Part shown: piece after piece, positions 54,482 to 61,165 of the stretch
How the letters are laid out: every line of letters begins with the position of its first letter
Numbering within the stretch: the first letter of the stretch is position 1
NCBI GenBank assembly: GCA_017415765.1
Contig: JAFQED010000047.1
Coordinates: 1-64,000 of the forward strand
Direction: 5' to 3'
Source: Desulfovibrio sp.
GTDB taxonomy: Bacteria > Desulfobacterota > Desulfovibrionia > Desulfovibrionales > Desulfovibrionaceae
DNA length: 64,000 nucleotides
The notes under the pieces: model-generated
What the model was told of the DNA's origin: nothing
What the model saw: the letters and a program-made list of their open reading frames with translations, nothing else
The model's database searches: none
Program-made: the position numbers and the translations under genes

Positions 54482-54765
54482 TCACGCTGACAGGCCAGCC
54501 TGTACCGGCTCCTGCCTGGCAAGCCGCTGGCGCAGGTTTTCCGCCACGGCTTCCGGGGCCACCTGCACGCGGGCTATGCCGCTTTCCATGGCGGCACGGG
54601 CCGTTGCCGCAGCCACTGCCGACTCAAGGGAAGAGGGGATGATCTTTTCCGGCCCAAGTTCGTCCGGCCTGACCAGATCGGTCAGGGCCGAGCTGCGGCT
54701 ATCTTCATGGCATCGTTGATGTCTGTGGCGCGTACGTCCAAAGCCCCACGGAAGATGCCGGGGAA
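54482..54765 (-). pseudogene. Malic enzyme C-terminal remnant
   Basis: One frame reads FPGIFRGALDVRATDINDAM then KIAA, a hallmark of malic enzyme, and hits a stop. A one-base shift continues SSALTDLVRPDELGPEKIIPSSLE and AAMESGIARVQ to the end. The NAD and catalytic domains are missing, and the DNA to the right (54766-54860) keeps no recognisable match. So this is a 5'-deleted, frameshifted remnant of a malate dehydrogenase (oxaloacetate-decarboxylating) gene, ending 31 bases before hypF begins. Confidence 0.85.
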
Positions 54766-54913
54766 GGTTGAGCCTGTAATGTCTGTCCCTGATGGGCAGC
54801 CCCATCAGTATGGCGCAGAGCCGCAGCAAGGGCAAATTCTTTCTGGCTTCCTCCACGGCTTGGCCATTGGGCTATAAGCGAAAAGCTGTAATCTATCCGC
54901 TTTGCCCCTTTGA

Positions 54914-55819
54914 TCAGCCCTCGTTATACGCACGTTCAATCAAAGGCTTTGCCCGTTCCAAATCTTCCTGCGTTCTGATGACCACTTCGATATTGCCAGT
55001 AGCATGATGCCCCACGTTACTGACATCACGTGTAAAGTCCTTTTCTATTTTCACAGTAGCTGGGTCAATATCTAAAAAGACCTTGATATGCCTACTGAAT
55101 AATTCAATACAAGCAAAATTTTTAACCTTCCTATAGGCGAGGTATTGCTTAAGCTGGTTAGAAGCAACTTCATCTCCAAGCGTCTCAATATAGCCGCAAA
55201 GTTCTGAGTAAACCTCTTGTAGTTCGGGAGAAAGAGTTTCAAGCTTTTTGAGATGCTCGTTAGTATCCATCTTTTGAGTTTTACTCTTGGCAGTCAAAGA
55301 GGCTTCTTTCTGAACGGGCGGCATAGACGATGGCATGTTCAAGTGTTCAAACAGGAGCATACCGTTATTGTACATACGGTATTCAACAAGTTTTATGTTT
55401 GCCTGCATACGATCGACTGCATGAACATCGTACTTATTAAACTTATGGGCAACACAAATCACACAAGGTGCAGACCAGTCTATTTTATCTGCTATATCCT
55501 TTCCTAGTACATTCATGACAAGGAGTTGAAAATCGGCCTTATGATCAAGAAGCCAATCCAGATAAAACAGGCCTTGATTGATAACATTCTCATTTGAGGA
55601 TCTCTTGTACTCGAATATCACGGGGCAGTTATTTTCATCTATCCCGATGCTGTCCATCCGACCGCCGGTTATCGCGTACTCACTTTTGAGAAAGCGTACT
55701 CCGAAAAAGGTGAGCATATTTCGCTCGATAAGAATTTGCAGTTCTTTTTCCAGAAGGACTGAGGAAGAAGTCAGCTCTTTGACTGAAACATTCGTATCGT
55801 AGAGTTTTATTTCAGACAT
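54914..55819 (-). CDS. PD-(D/E)XK nuclease-like protein with DUF5655-like C-terminus
   Basis: A 301-residue protein in relatively AT-rich DNA. The N-terminal half has the nuclease pattern D56 (GGRMDSIGID), E70 and K72 (VIFEYKR), preceded by ELQILIERNM, resembling NucS/DUF91-type folds. The C-terminal half (about 190-300) looks like DUF5655 (LGDEVASNQLKQYLAYRKVKNFACIELFSRHIKVFLDI). The family is widespread and uncharacterised to my knowledge. It lies next to hipBA and a gene remnant, a typical spot for acquired defence cargo. No signal peptide or membrane span. It has its own start context and is probably transcribed alone. Confidence 0.75.
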   Translation of the reverse strand: MSEIKLYDTNVSVKELTSSSVLLEKELQILIERNMLTFFGVRFLKSEYAITGGRMDSIGIDENNCPVIFEYKRSSNENVINQGLFYLDWLLDHKADFQLLVMNVLGKDIADKIDWSAPCVICVAHKFNKYDVHAVDRMQANIKLVEYRMYNNGMLLFEHLNMPSSMPPVQKEASLTAKSKTQKMDTNEHLKKLETLSPELQEVYSELCGYIETLGDEVASNQLKQYLAYRKVKNFACIELFSRHIKVFLDIDPATVKIEKDFTRDVSNVGHHATGNIEVVIRTQEDLERAKPLIERAYNEG

Positions 55820-55894
55820 AGATTATCCTGTCTAAATATATCGCTTCAGAAAATGAGATCCCTCGCGTCACAATTTTATGGCAGTATAAAACGA

Positions 55895-57115
55895 TCAGCG
55901 CAGTCGTTCAAGAAGGAGCTGGGCACGTTTGCCTACCAGCTCCGCTATGGCATGGCCGACAGGGCGGCCCATGTCAGCGGCACACCTTTGCGCCAGCGGC
56001 GGCAGGTCGGTACACAGCAAAAGCATGACGCGCCGCAGACCGGCAGGGCTGACGCCGATGTCCCTTGCCATTTTTTCGGTAGGAGCCTTGTTCACCCACT
56101 TGAAGTCGTAAGTCCCGCCAAACTTCATGGCCATATCGCCGTTGCGGAATTGCTGGTAGATTTCTGTGGAGACAAGGTCATACAGGGGCGCAAGTGTGGT
56201 CTTTCCATCGGCGTGGTGCAGCAGTGAAAAGTTTTTGGCGTGTGCATCGTTATTGCCGATGAGGATATTGAATATCACCGCACGGGTAAGCATATTGACA
56301 GCCTCCGCCGGCCTGGTGACGTGCTTGTGCAGAAGGGCATAACATTCCCTGAAGCCCGGCCCTCCACCTGACTGGTATTTGTCATTCGGCACATAGCCCA
56401 GAGCCTGACAGAAATCTTCCTGATGGATGCGGCTCCCCTCATGGCGGTCGTAGCGTTCGATCAGCAGGAAAGTCCCTTCCGCGTGTTCCAGAACAGAGGT
56501 TCTGGCAACGGCAAGACCGGCCTTTGCGGCAAGTCGGGCACAGAAACATTCGTTGTACACAAGATCGTCAAGGTCATTGCGCCCCGGTTTGATGATGTGC
56601 GTACTGGGCGTGTTTTCGTCGGGGATGCCGAAACGCTCGCCATCGTGGCAGAGTGTGAGCTTGCACATGGCCCCGGCAAGGGAAATGCGGACGTGGTCGC
56701 CGGGAGCAAGCAGGGAGCGTTCGGCAAGATGGCGGAGTACAAGGGCAAATGCATCGGCGTTGAGCCAGACGACGCTGCGACCTTCGGGAAGTGGCTCTTG
56801 CCCCGCTGGAAGAAGGGAGACAGCCCCGGCACAGTCCCCGCCGATGGCGTTGGCCAGCTTGATGTCGTTATTGCGTGCAATGTTGAGGCGGTCGGCCACC
56901 ATATCGCGGGAGCTTTCTTCAGGAAGCACACCGGCAAAGAAAGGACGTGCCTCCTGATAGGAAAATTCCTCGGCTCGAAGCGGCAGCGAGCAGGATAAGG
57001 CAAGGCCTTTCTGCTGGATGTATCCCGGCGAGTAACGAAACGTGAACCTGTCGTTGGTATCGCTGTGAAGATGCCCGGCAAGTGTGCCGTTCAGGAAAAC
57101 GTCAAGGGCTATCAT
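55895..57115 (-). CDS. hipA: HipA-family serine/threonine kinase toxin
   Basis: A 406-residue HipA. N-terminal domain LDVFLNGTLAGHLHSDTNDRF; the nucleotide region SLAGAMCKLTL, where relatives usually have SLAGAQEK; kinase core FLLIERYDRH, the catalytic INILIGNNDAHAKNFSLL, and YDLVST as the metal-binding aspartate. HipA phosphorylates glutamyl-tRNA synthetase or related targets and causes dormancy. The changed GAQEK-type motif could alter ATP-loop behaviour. It overlaps the end of hipB by 14 bases and is controlled from the hipB promoter. Confidence 0.92.
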   Translation of the reverse strand: MIALDVFLNGTLAGHLHSDTNDRFTFRYSPGYIQQKGLALSCSLPLRAEEFSYQEARPFFAGVLPEESSRDMVADRLNIARNNDIKLANAIGGDCAGAVSLLPAGQEPLPEGRSVVWLNADAFALVLRHLAERSLLAPGDHVRISLAGAMCKLTLCHDGERFGIPDENTPSTHIIKPGRNDLDDLVYNECFCARLAAKAGLAVARTSVLEHAEGTFLLIERYDRHEGSRIHQEDFCQALGYVPNDKYQSGGGPGFRECYALLHKHVTRPAEAVNMLTRAVIFNILIGNNDAHAKNFSLLHHADGKTTLAPLYDLVSTEIYQQFRNGDMAMKFGGTYDFKWVNKAPTEKMARDIGVSPAGLRRVMLLLCTDLPPLAQRCAADMGRPVGHAIAELVGKRAQLLLERLR

Positions 57116-57335
57116 CGTTCCACCTCACGGCCAGCCTCCCGCCAAGAGCGGCCAGCACCTGCATGATCTTGCCGATTTGCGCTGTGGGCTTGCCAGCCTC
57201 CAGTTCACTGACAAAGCGGATGCCGACACCGGCGGCAAAAGCAAGTTCTGCCTGTGTGAGCCTGTCCTTTTTGCGGCTTTCCCTGATGGCAGTGCCGAGT
57301 CCTTTCGGTGAGCTGAAAACATTTTTCGAGTCCAT
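57102..57335 (-). CDS. hipB: HipB-family helix-turn-helix antitoxin
   Basis: A 77-residue XRE protein: LGTAIRESRKKDRLTQAELAFAAGVGIRFVSELEAGK is a clear helix-turn-helix. The start at 57335 (MDSKNVFSSPKGLG) is separated from a run of ten G by only CT, so the G-run itself seems to serve as the ribosome-binding site. The frame is open further upstream but would pass through the promoter and operators. HipB represses the operon by binding the palindromes upstream and neutralises HipA. Confidence 0.9.
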   Translation of the reverse strand: MDSKNVFSSPKGLGTAIRESRKKDRLTQAELAFAAGVGIRFVSELEAGKPTAQIGKIMQVLAALGGRLAVRWNDDSP

Positions 57336-57337
57336 AG

Positions 57338-57347
57338 CCCCCCCCCC
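57338..57347 (-). repeat. G10 homopolymer tract before the hipB start
   Basis: Ten G on the coding strand lie two bases before the hipB ATG, between the -10 box and the start codon. Length changes by slippage would alter ribosome-binding spacing. Confidence 0.85.
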
Positions 57348-57355
57348 GCAGGAAC

Positions 57356-57384
57356 AGGATATTCCCGTTCGGGAAGAATCGCAA
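57356..57384 (-). promoter_or_regulatory. hipBA promoter containing operator 1
   Basis: On the minus strand TTGCGA and TATCCT are exactly 17 bases apart, and the spacer is filled by the palindrome TTCCCGAACGGGAA (57362-57375). Repressor bound here would exclude RNA polymerase. Confidence 0.7.
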
Positions 57385-57400
57385 GGATCAAGGTCTATTT

Positions 57401-57414
57401 TTCCCGTCCGGGAA
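57401..57414. promoter_or_regulatory. hipBA operator 2
   Basis: TTCCCGTCCGGGAA, one base different from the other two copies, starts 39 bases after operator 1. Confidence 0.75.
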
Positions 57415-57439
57415 AAAACAGGGGGAATCAGCGACATTT

Positions 57440-57453
57440 TTCCCGTTCGGGAA
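57440..57453. promoter_or_regulatory. hipBA operator 3
   Basis: TTCCCGTTCGGGAA, a perfect palindrome identical to operator 1, starts 39 bases after operator 2. Confidence 0.75.
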
Positions 57454-57483
57454 TTTTTTGCTCATAAAGGGCCGCCCTGCGTA

Positions 57484-57516
57484 AAAGCCCCCACTGCCTT
57501 GGGCAATGGGGGCTTG
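57484..57516 (-). terminator. Terminator of the SLC13 transporter gene
   Basis: On the minus strand AAGCCCCCATTGCC pairs with GGCAGTGGGGGCTT, followed by TT. It lies 31 bases after the transporter stop and just before the hipBA operators. Confidence 0.75.
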
Positions 57517-57546
57517 CAAACCTGTGTGCCTTATGGCTCTGGTCTG

Positions 57547-58998
57547 TTAACCAAAGCCGATCATGGGCCAGTACACCAGCACGCCGAGCACGCTGACCAG
57601 CAGCAGGGTAAGACACCACGGCACGGCGACCTTCACAAAGTCGATCTGCGAGAAGAAGCCGGTACTGTAGGCAATGATGGTGGGCGGGCAGCCGATGACC
57701 AGCATGATGAAGGAGGTGCTCATGGGCGAGAGCAGACCCACGGATTCCACACTCATGTTCATGAGCGAGGCCATTGGCAGGGTGATGGGCAGGCTGAGGG
57801 CCACTGCCGCAGAGTTACTCATGATACTGGACAGTATGGAGCCGAACAGACCCATACCGTAGTAGGTGACGAACTGGCTTTGCCCTTCCAGCAACGGCAG
57901 CACCGAGATAGCCAGGAACTTGCCCAGGCCGCTGGTGAGCATGGCCGCACCCAGGGACACGCCGGAACCGAAGACGATCCAGGATTCCCAGGGGAACTTG
58001 TCGCAAATGGTCTTGAAGCTGACCCAGCCGGGGGCGCAGAAGCCGAACAGGGCAAGGGCAGCCACAACGGTGAGGTGCAGCTTGGTCAGGTCACCCAGGA
58101 ACCAGAGGATGAAGGCCGCAGCAAAGACCAGAGCCACGCCCTTTTCTGCCGTGCTCATGGGCGGCATGTGTTCGATCTTCACCGAGGCGGGCAGTTCCTT
58201 CTCCTTGGGACGGAAGATGAGGTAGCAGACCACCCAGGTGGCAACGGCCGTGAAGAGGGAAATGGGGAACTCGATGATCATGTACTTCAGGAAGCCGATG
58301 TGTACATCCACACCGGTGGTATCCTTGATGTACTTGGTGGTGATGTCCACAGCCAGCGGGCAGCGGCCACCGCCCAGCAGGGTACCAAAGCCACCGGCAG
58401 ACGAGGCCAGCGGGATGAGGATGATAAAGAACTTGCTGAGATTGTTGCTGTTCTTGGCCGTGATGCCCATGGCGGCAAAGATGGGCAGGATGGCAAAGAG
58501 CATGATGATGGTCACCGTGGCGTCATGGAAGATGGTGGCCAGCATGGTGCAGGCAACGGCAATGAAGAAGCTGAGCTTCTTCACATTGGTACCCGCGAAC
58601 TTCAGGATCCAGAACAGCAGTCGCTTGGCCAGGCCAACTTCGTTGAGCACCACGCCAAACATGATGATCATCATGACGAACATGACGGCCTGGTTGGCGT
58701 AGGGTGCCCATGCTTCCCGTGTGGTCGTCACCTTGAAGGCGATCATGCCGGCAGTGGCCAGCAGGGCGGTGATACCGATGGGGATGGCCTCGGAGACCCA
58801 GAGGAAGATGACCGGCACAAGGATGGCGGCCAGACGATGGCCGGCCGGGGGCAGGTCTGCCGGGGTGGGCAGGATGTACACAAAAATACCCAAGGCAAGG
58901 GCAATGCACAGCTTGATGATGACGGACTTGCCGTTGACCTTGGATTCTTGAGGTTCTTCAACGGCATCCGGGGTCATGGGAGTGGTCTGTTCGCTCAT
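57547..58998 (-). CDS. SLC13/DASS-family anion transporter
   Basis: A 483-residue membrane protein with about 12 spans. Family features are LWVSEAIPIGITALL near the start, two sodium/substrate motifs SAGGFGTLLGGG and SNSAAVALSLPITLPMA, and the late SFIMLVIGCPPTIIAYSTGFF. The DASS family carries dicarboxylates or sulfate with sodium; in a sulfate reducer either is plausible and sequence does not decide. The N-terminus has a hydrophilic tail (TPDAVEEPQESKVNG). A CBS-domain gene lies 51 bases upstream in the same direction, possibly a regulator. Confidence 0.9.
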   Translation of the reverse strand: MSEQTTPMTPDAVEEPQESKVNGKSVIIKLCIALALGIFVYILPTPADLPPAGHRLAAILVPVIFLWVSEAIPIGITALLATAGMIAFKVTTTREAWAPYANQAVMFVMMIIMFGVVLNEVGLAKRLLFWILKFAGTNVKKLSFFIAVACTMLATIFHDATVTIIMLFAILPIFAAMGITAKNSNNLSKFFIILIPLASSAGGFGTLLGGGRCPLAVDITTKYIKDTTGVDVHIGFLKYMIIEFPISLFTAVATWVVCYLIFRPKEKELPASVKIEHMPPMSTAEKGVALVFAAAFILWFLGDLTKLHLTVVAALALFGFCAPGWVSFKTICDKFPWESWIVFGSGVSLGAAMLTSGLGKFLAISVLPLLEGQSQFVTYYGMGLFGSILSSIMSNSAAVALSLPITLPMASLMNMSVESVGLLSPMSTSFIMLVIGCPPTIIAYSTGFFSQIDFVKVAVPWCLTLLLVSVLGVLVYWPMIGFG

Positions 58999-59049
58999 AA
59001 AAACTCCGATTCAGCTGTTGACTTTATCTGTAACAGGAAAAAAGCCGAC

Positions 59050-59610
59050 CTAGAGGGAAAGCTCTTCCTTGACCTTTTCAACGATGGCTCCGTACAGGGA
59101 GGGCATATCCAGCATACCAACAAGATCCCCATTGTCATCTATGACAAAGAGGTTGTTGTGTCTGCGCAGTACGAAGCGGTGAAAAGCCTCGTTCAGACTT
59201 TCATTCTGGTTGATCATCTGGATCTGAGCGGGTTTGCGGACCATGTCGCGCACCTTGTGGGTACGTGCGATCTGCACCAGGTTATCCCACGGCGTGGACG
59301 CGCTTTGCATGCTCTGGCGCAGCTTGTCGATGACATAGTCAAACTGCTCGACGCGAACGCTGGCTTCCTGGTTGATGATGGTGTCGTAATTGGGCTGCAT
59401 GCTGCGGATGACGTCCGCAGGAGAGAGCTTGCCCACCATCTTGCCGTCCTTGTCCTTGACGATCAGGATACGGGTCTGGCGTTTACCGGACTTGAATTCA
59501 GCCAGGGCATTGCCCAATGCGGTAATGGCATCCGCAAAGGGTGCATCGATGTCAATGGAATACAGGTTCGCAGCAGGAACCATCAGATCCTTAACCAAAC
59601 GGCGATACAT
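59050..59610 (-). CDS. CBS-domain pair protein
   Basis: A 186-residue protein starting MYRRLVKDLMVPAANLYSID at 59610, chosen because AGGAGG lies six bases before it (an ATG two codons earlier touches the ribosome-binding site). It contains two CBS motifs: RILIVKDKDGKMVGKLSPADVIRSM and FVLRRHNNLFVIDDNGDLVGMLDMPSLYGAI. Such modules bind adenosyl nucleotides and regulate partner proteins. With the SLC13 transporter directly downstream, control of anion uptake by energy state is a reasonable guess. Confidence 0.85.
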   Translation of the reverse strand: MYRRLVKDLMVPAANLYSIDIDAPFADAITALGNALAEFKSGKRQTRILIVKDKDGKMVGKLSPADVIRSMQPNYDTIINQEASVRVEQFDYVIDKLRQSMQSASTPWDNLVQIARTHKVRDMVRKPAQIQMINQNESLNEAFHRFVLRRHNNLFVIDDNGDLVGMLDMPSLYGAIVEKVKEELSL

Positions 59611-59868
59611 AACCATCCTCCTAAAAAAGTCGTATCTGCCTTACAATGCGGGACACCTGTAGCTTTTGCAGGTGTACCAGCCAGCCTCTGTCCCGGAAGC
59701 CCTCCTTTACATACGCAAGAGTAATATCCAATGTCGCTTGCTCCAGCCTGTACCCCCTCGGAGAGGGGCACGGCAGAAGCTTTTTCAAACATGGTTATTT
59801 TTTTCACAAGTGTGTCAGATTTTTTCCCGATGTCAATAAAAAAATCGCTGGAAGCCAAAAAACACAAG
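59611..59868. other. Upstream region of the CBS/SLC13 pair
   Basis: No gene is seen. The stretch includes runs of T (TTATTTTTTTC, GATTTTTTCCC) and small inverted repeats such as CCCCCTCGGAGAGGGG (59752-59767). The promoter for the CBS gene should lie here on the minus strand but could not be pinned down. Confidence 0.4.
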
Positions 59869-60040
59869 TAGAGCGAAATGCCATTGAAAATGGCAGTAGC
59901 TCTGGCGGACGCGAAAGCGGACGCCCGCGCCGTCAGCAAGCGGGAAAACCACGCTTTTCCCGCGCTTGTCCCGCCATGCGGGGAAGCGTAGGCAGCGTGA
60001 CGATTGAAACACAGAGTGTTTCAATCAAAAAATGCTCTAA
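59869..60040 (+). repeat. Full-length dispersed structured repeat, copy 4 (long variant)
   Basis: About 172 bp, beginning TAGAGCGAAATGCC and ending AAAAAATGCTCTAA, with the extra CTTGTCCCGCCATGCGGGG segment also seen in copy 3. It separates the CBS gene from the prophage genes. Confidence 0.9.
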
Positions 60041-60074
60041 AGCCCCTGCATCCGGGGATACAGGGGCTTTTCAT
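60039..60074. terminator. Hairpin at the left end of the phage genes
   Basis: AAAGCCCCTG pairs with CAGGGGCTTT around TCCGGGGATA-type loop, with TTTT on the plus side and TTTAG on the minus side. It would end the minus-strand phage operon 17 bases after its last stop. Confidence 0.7.
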
Positions 60075-60090
60075 GCCTTTTGGGATTTTT

Positions 60091-60654
60091 TCAGAGGCGC
60101 GGCCCTTGTGAGCCGAGCCGATAGAAGTTGCGCCCGGTACGGGCAGCTCCGTTGAGCAGGGTGGTACCAAGGCCCAGATAGTCTGTCTGGCTCTGCCCCT
60201 GGCGGTATTGCGCCTCCAGGGCTGCTCCTTCTGCCTGATTGCGCAAGGCCCAGGCCCGCAGCTCCTGCCTGTGGGCGGCATCAAGGCCCTGCTGGCGCAG
60301 GGAAAGGGCGTCCAGCTCGCCTTTTTCCACAGTGTCCAGAGTGAGGTCGAGATGCGAACCCGCGTCCGCCGTTGCACCCGATGCCCCGGCCCTGGCCCGT
60401 TGCGCGCCCGTCAGCAGCGCGGCTTCCTGCCGTTTGCGCACAGCCTGCTCATGCCCCTCCCGGCGGTTTTGCCGGGCTTCCTCCTCTGCGCCCTGGGCGT
60501 TCTGTTCTGCCAGTTGGGCATTGCGTTCTGCCAGCCGGGCCTGATAGCGGGCCTGTCCCTTGCGGGCCTGTTCCTGCCGTACTGCCCCCAATGCCGTACC
60601 AGCCAGGGCCACGGCAGCACTGATGGCCGCGACTGTTCCGCTTGTGACGGCCAT
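60091..60654 (-). CDS. Phage virion-internal/tail-associated protein, putative
   Basis: A 187-residue protein: a hydrophobic start (VAAISAAVALAGTALGAV) then a long Gln/Ala/Arg-rich helix (RYQARLAERNAQLAEQNAQ...). This composition and position, last in a podovirus tail module, recall the T7 gp14-like internal core proteins, which are short, helical and carry an N-terminal membrane-active segment. The start (60654) overlaps the stop of the GNAT gene (TAATG). Function by position only. Confidence 0.6.
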   Translation of the reverse strand: MAVTSGTVAAISAAVALAGTALGAVRQEQARKGQARYQARLAERNAQLAEQNAQGAEEEARQNRREGHEQAVRKRQEAALLTGAQRARAGASGATADAGSHLDLTLDTVEKGELDALSLRQQGLDAAHRQELRAWALRNQAEGAALEAQYRQGQSQTDYLGLGTTLLNGAARTGRNFYRLGSQGPRL

Positions 60655-61151
60655 TATTGCCCCTCCATCGTCGCTATCGGGGCAAGTTCCTTTTGCCAGA
60701 TGCTCTCCGTCTGCTGTGCCCCCAGCCGACGGTACAGGGCATGACAGGGGCGGGACGTGGGGCTGCTGTACTGCACCAGGCTGGCCCCGCGCCGGGCCAG
60801 CAATGTTTCTGCCGTCCGCAGCAGGTGCAGGGCTGTCAGCCCCCTGCGGGCTGGCGGGGCAAGATACAGGCCGTCCAGCATAGCCATGAGCCTGCCCCGC
60901 CGGTGCGGGCAGGGCGTCAGGCAAAAGGCGGCATAGCCCAGAAGGTTGTTGCCCTCCCCGCGCACGGCAAGGATGCACAGCATGTTCAGGGCTTCCAGCG
61001 TGGCATAGTGGGCCGCATCAAAGCTGTAGTCCGGGCCGTGGAGTGGGGCCTCCACCTCCTGCCAGTGGGCAGCGCAGAGGCTGGCGGCCTCCGCAGCGAT
61101 CTGGCCAAGGTTTTCTTCACCAATGTGCAGGTCGTGTGCTGTCGTTGTCAT
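60654..61151 (-). CDS. Phage-encoded GNAT-like acetyltransferase
   Basis: A 165-residue protein starting MTTTAHDLHIGEENLGQIAA at 61151, with AGGAG six bases upstream. The core LMAMLDGLYLAPPARRGLTALHLLRTAETLLARRGASLV and SSPTSRPCHALYRRLGAQ follow the GNAT fold, including the RRG-type acetyl-CoA loop. Small GNAT proteins of this kind occur between tail genes of podovirus-like prophages; their substrate is unknown. It is coupled to the following gene through TAATG. Confidence 0.7.
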   Translation of the reverse strand: MTTTAHDLHIGEENLGQIAAEAASLCAAHWQEVEAPLHGPDYSFDAAHYATLEALNMLCILAVRGEGNNLLGYAAFCLTPCPHRRGRLMAMLDGLYLAPPARRGLTALHLLRTAETLLARRGASLVQYSSPTSRPCHALYRRLGAQQTESIWQKELAPIATMEGQ

Positions 61152-61165
61152 CTGCTGCTCCTGTT

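Noticed and set aside
57082..59724. An 880-codon plus-strand frame across the CBS, SLC13 and hipB genes
   Set aside because: It is antisense to genes with clear family matches and its translation is low-complexity His/Asp/Gly-rich, a typical shadow in GC-rich DNA.
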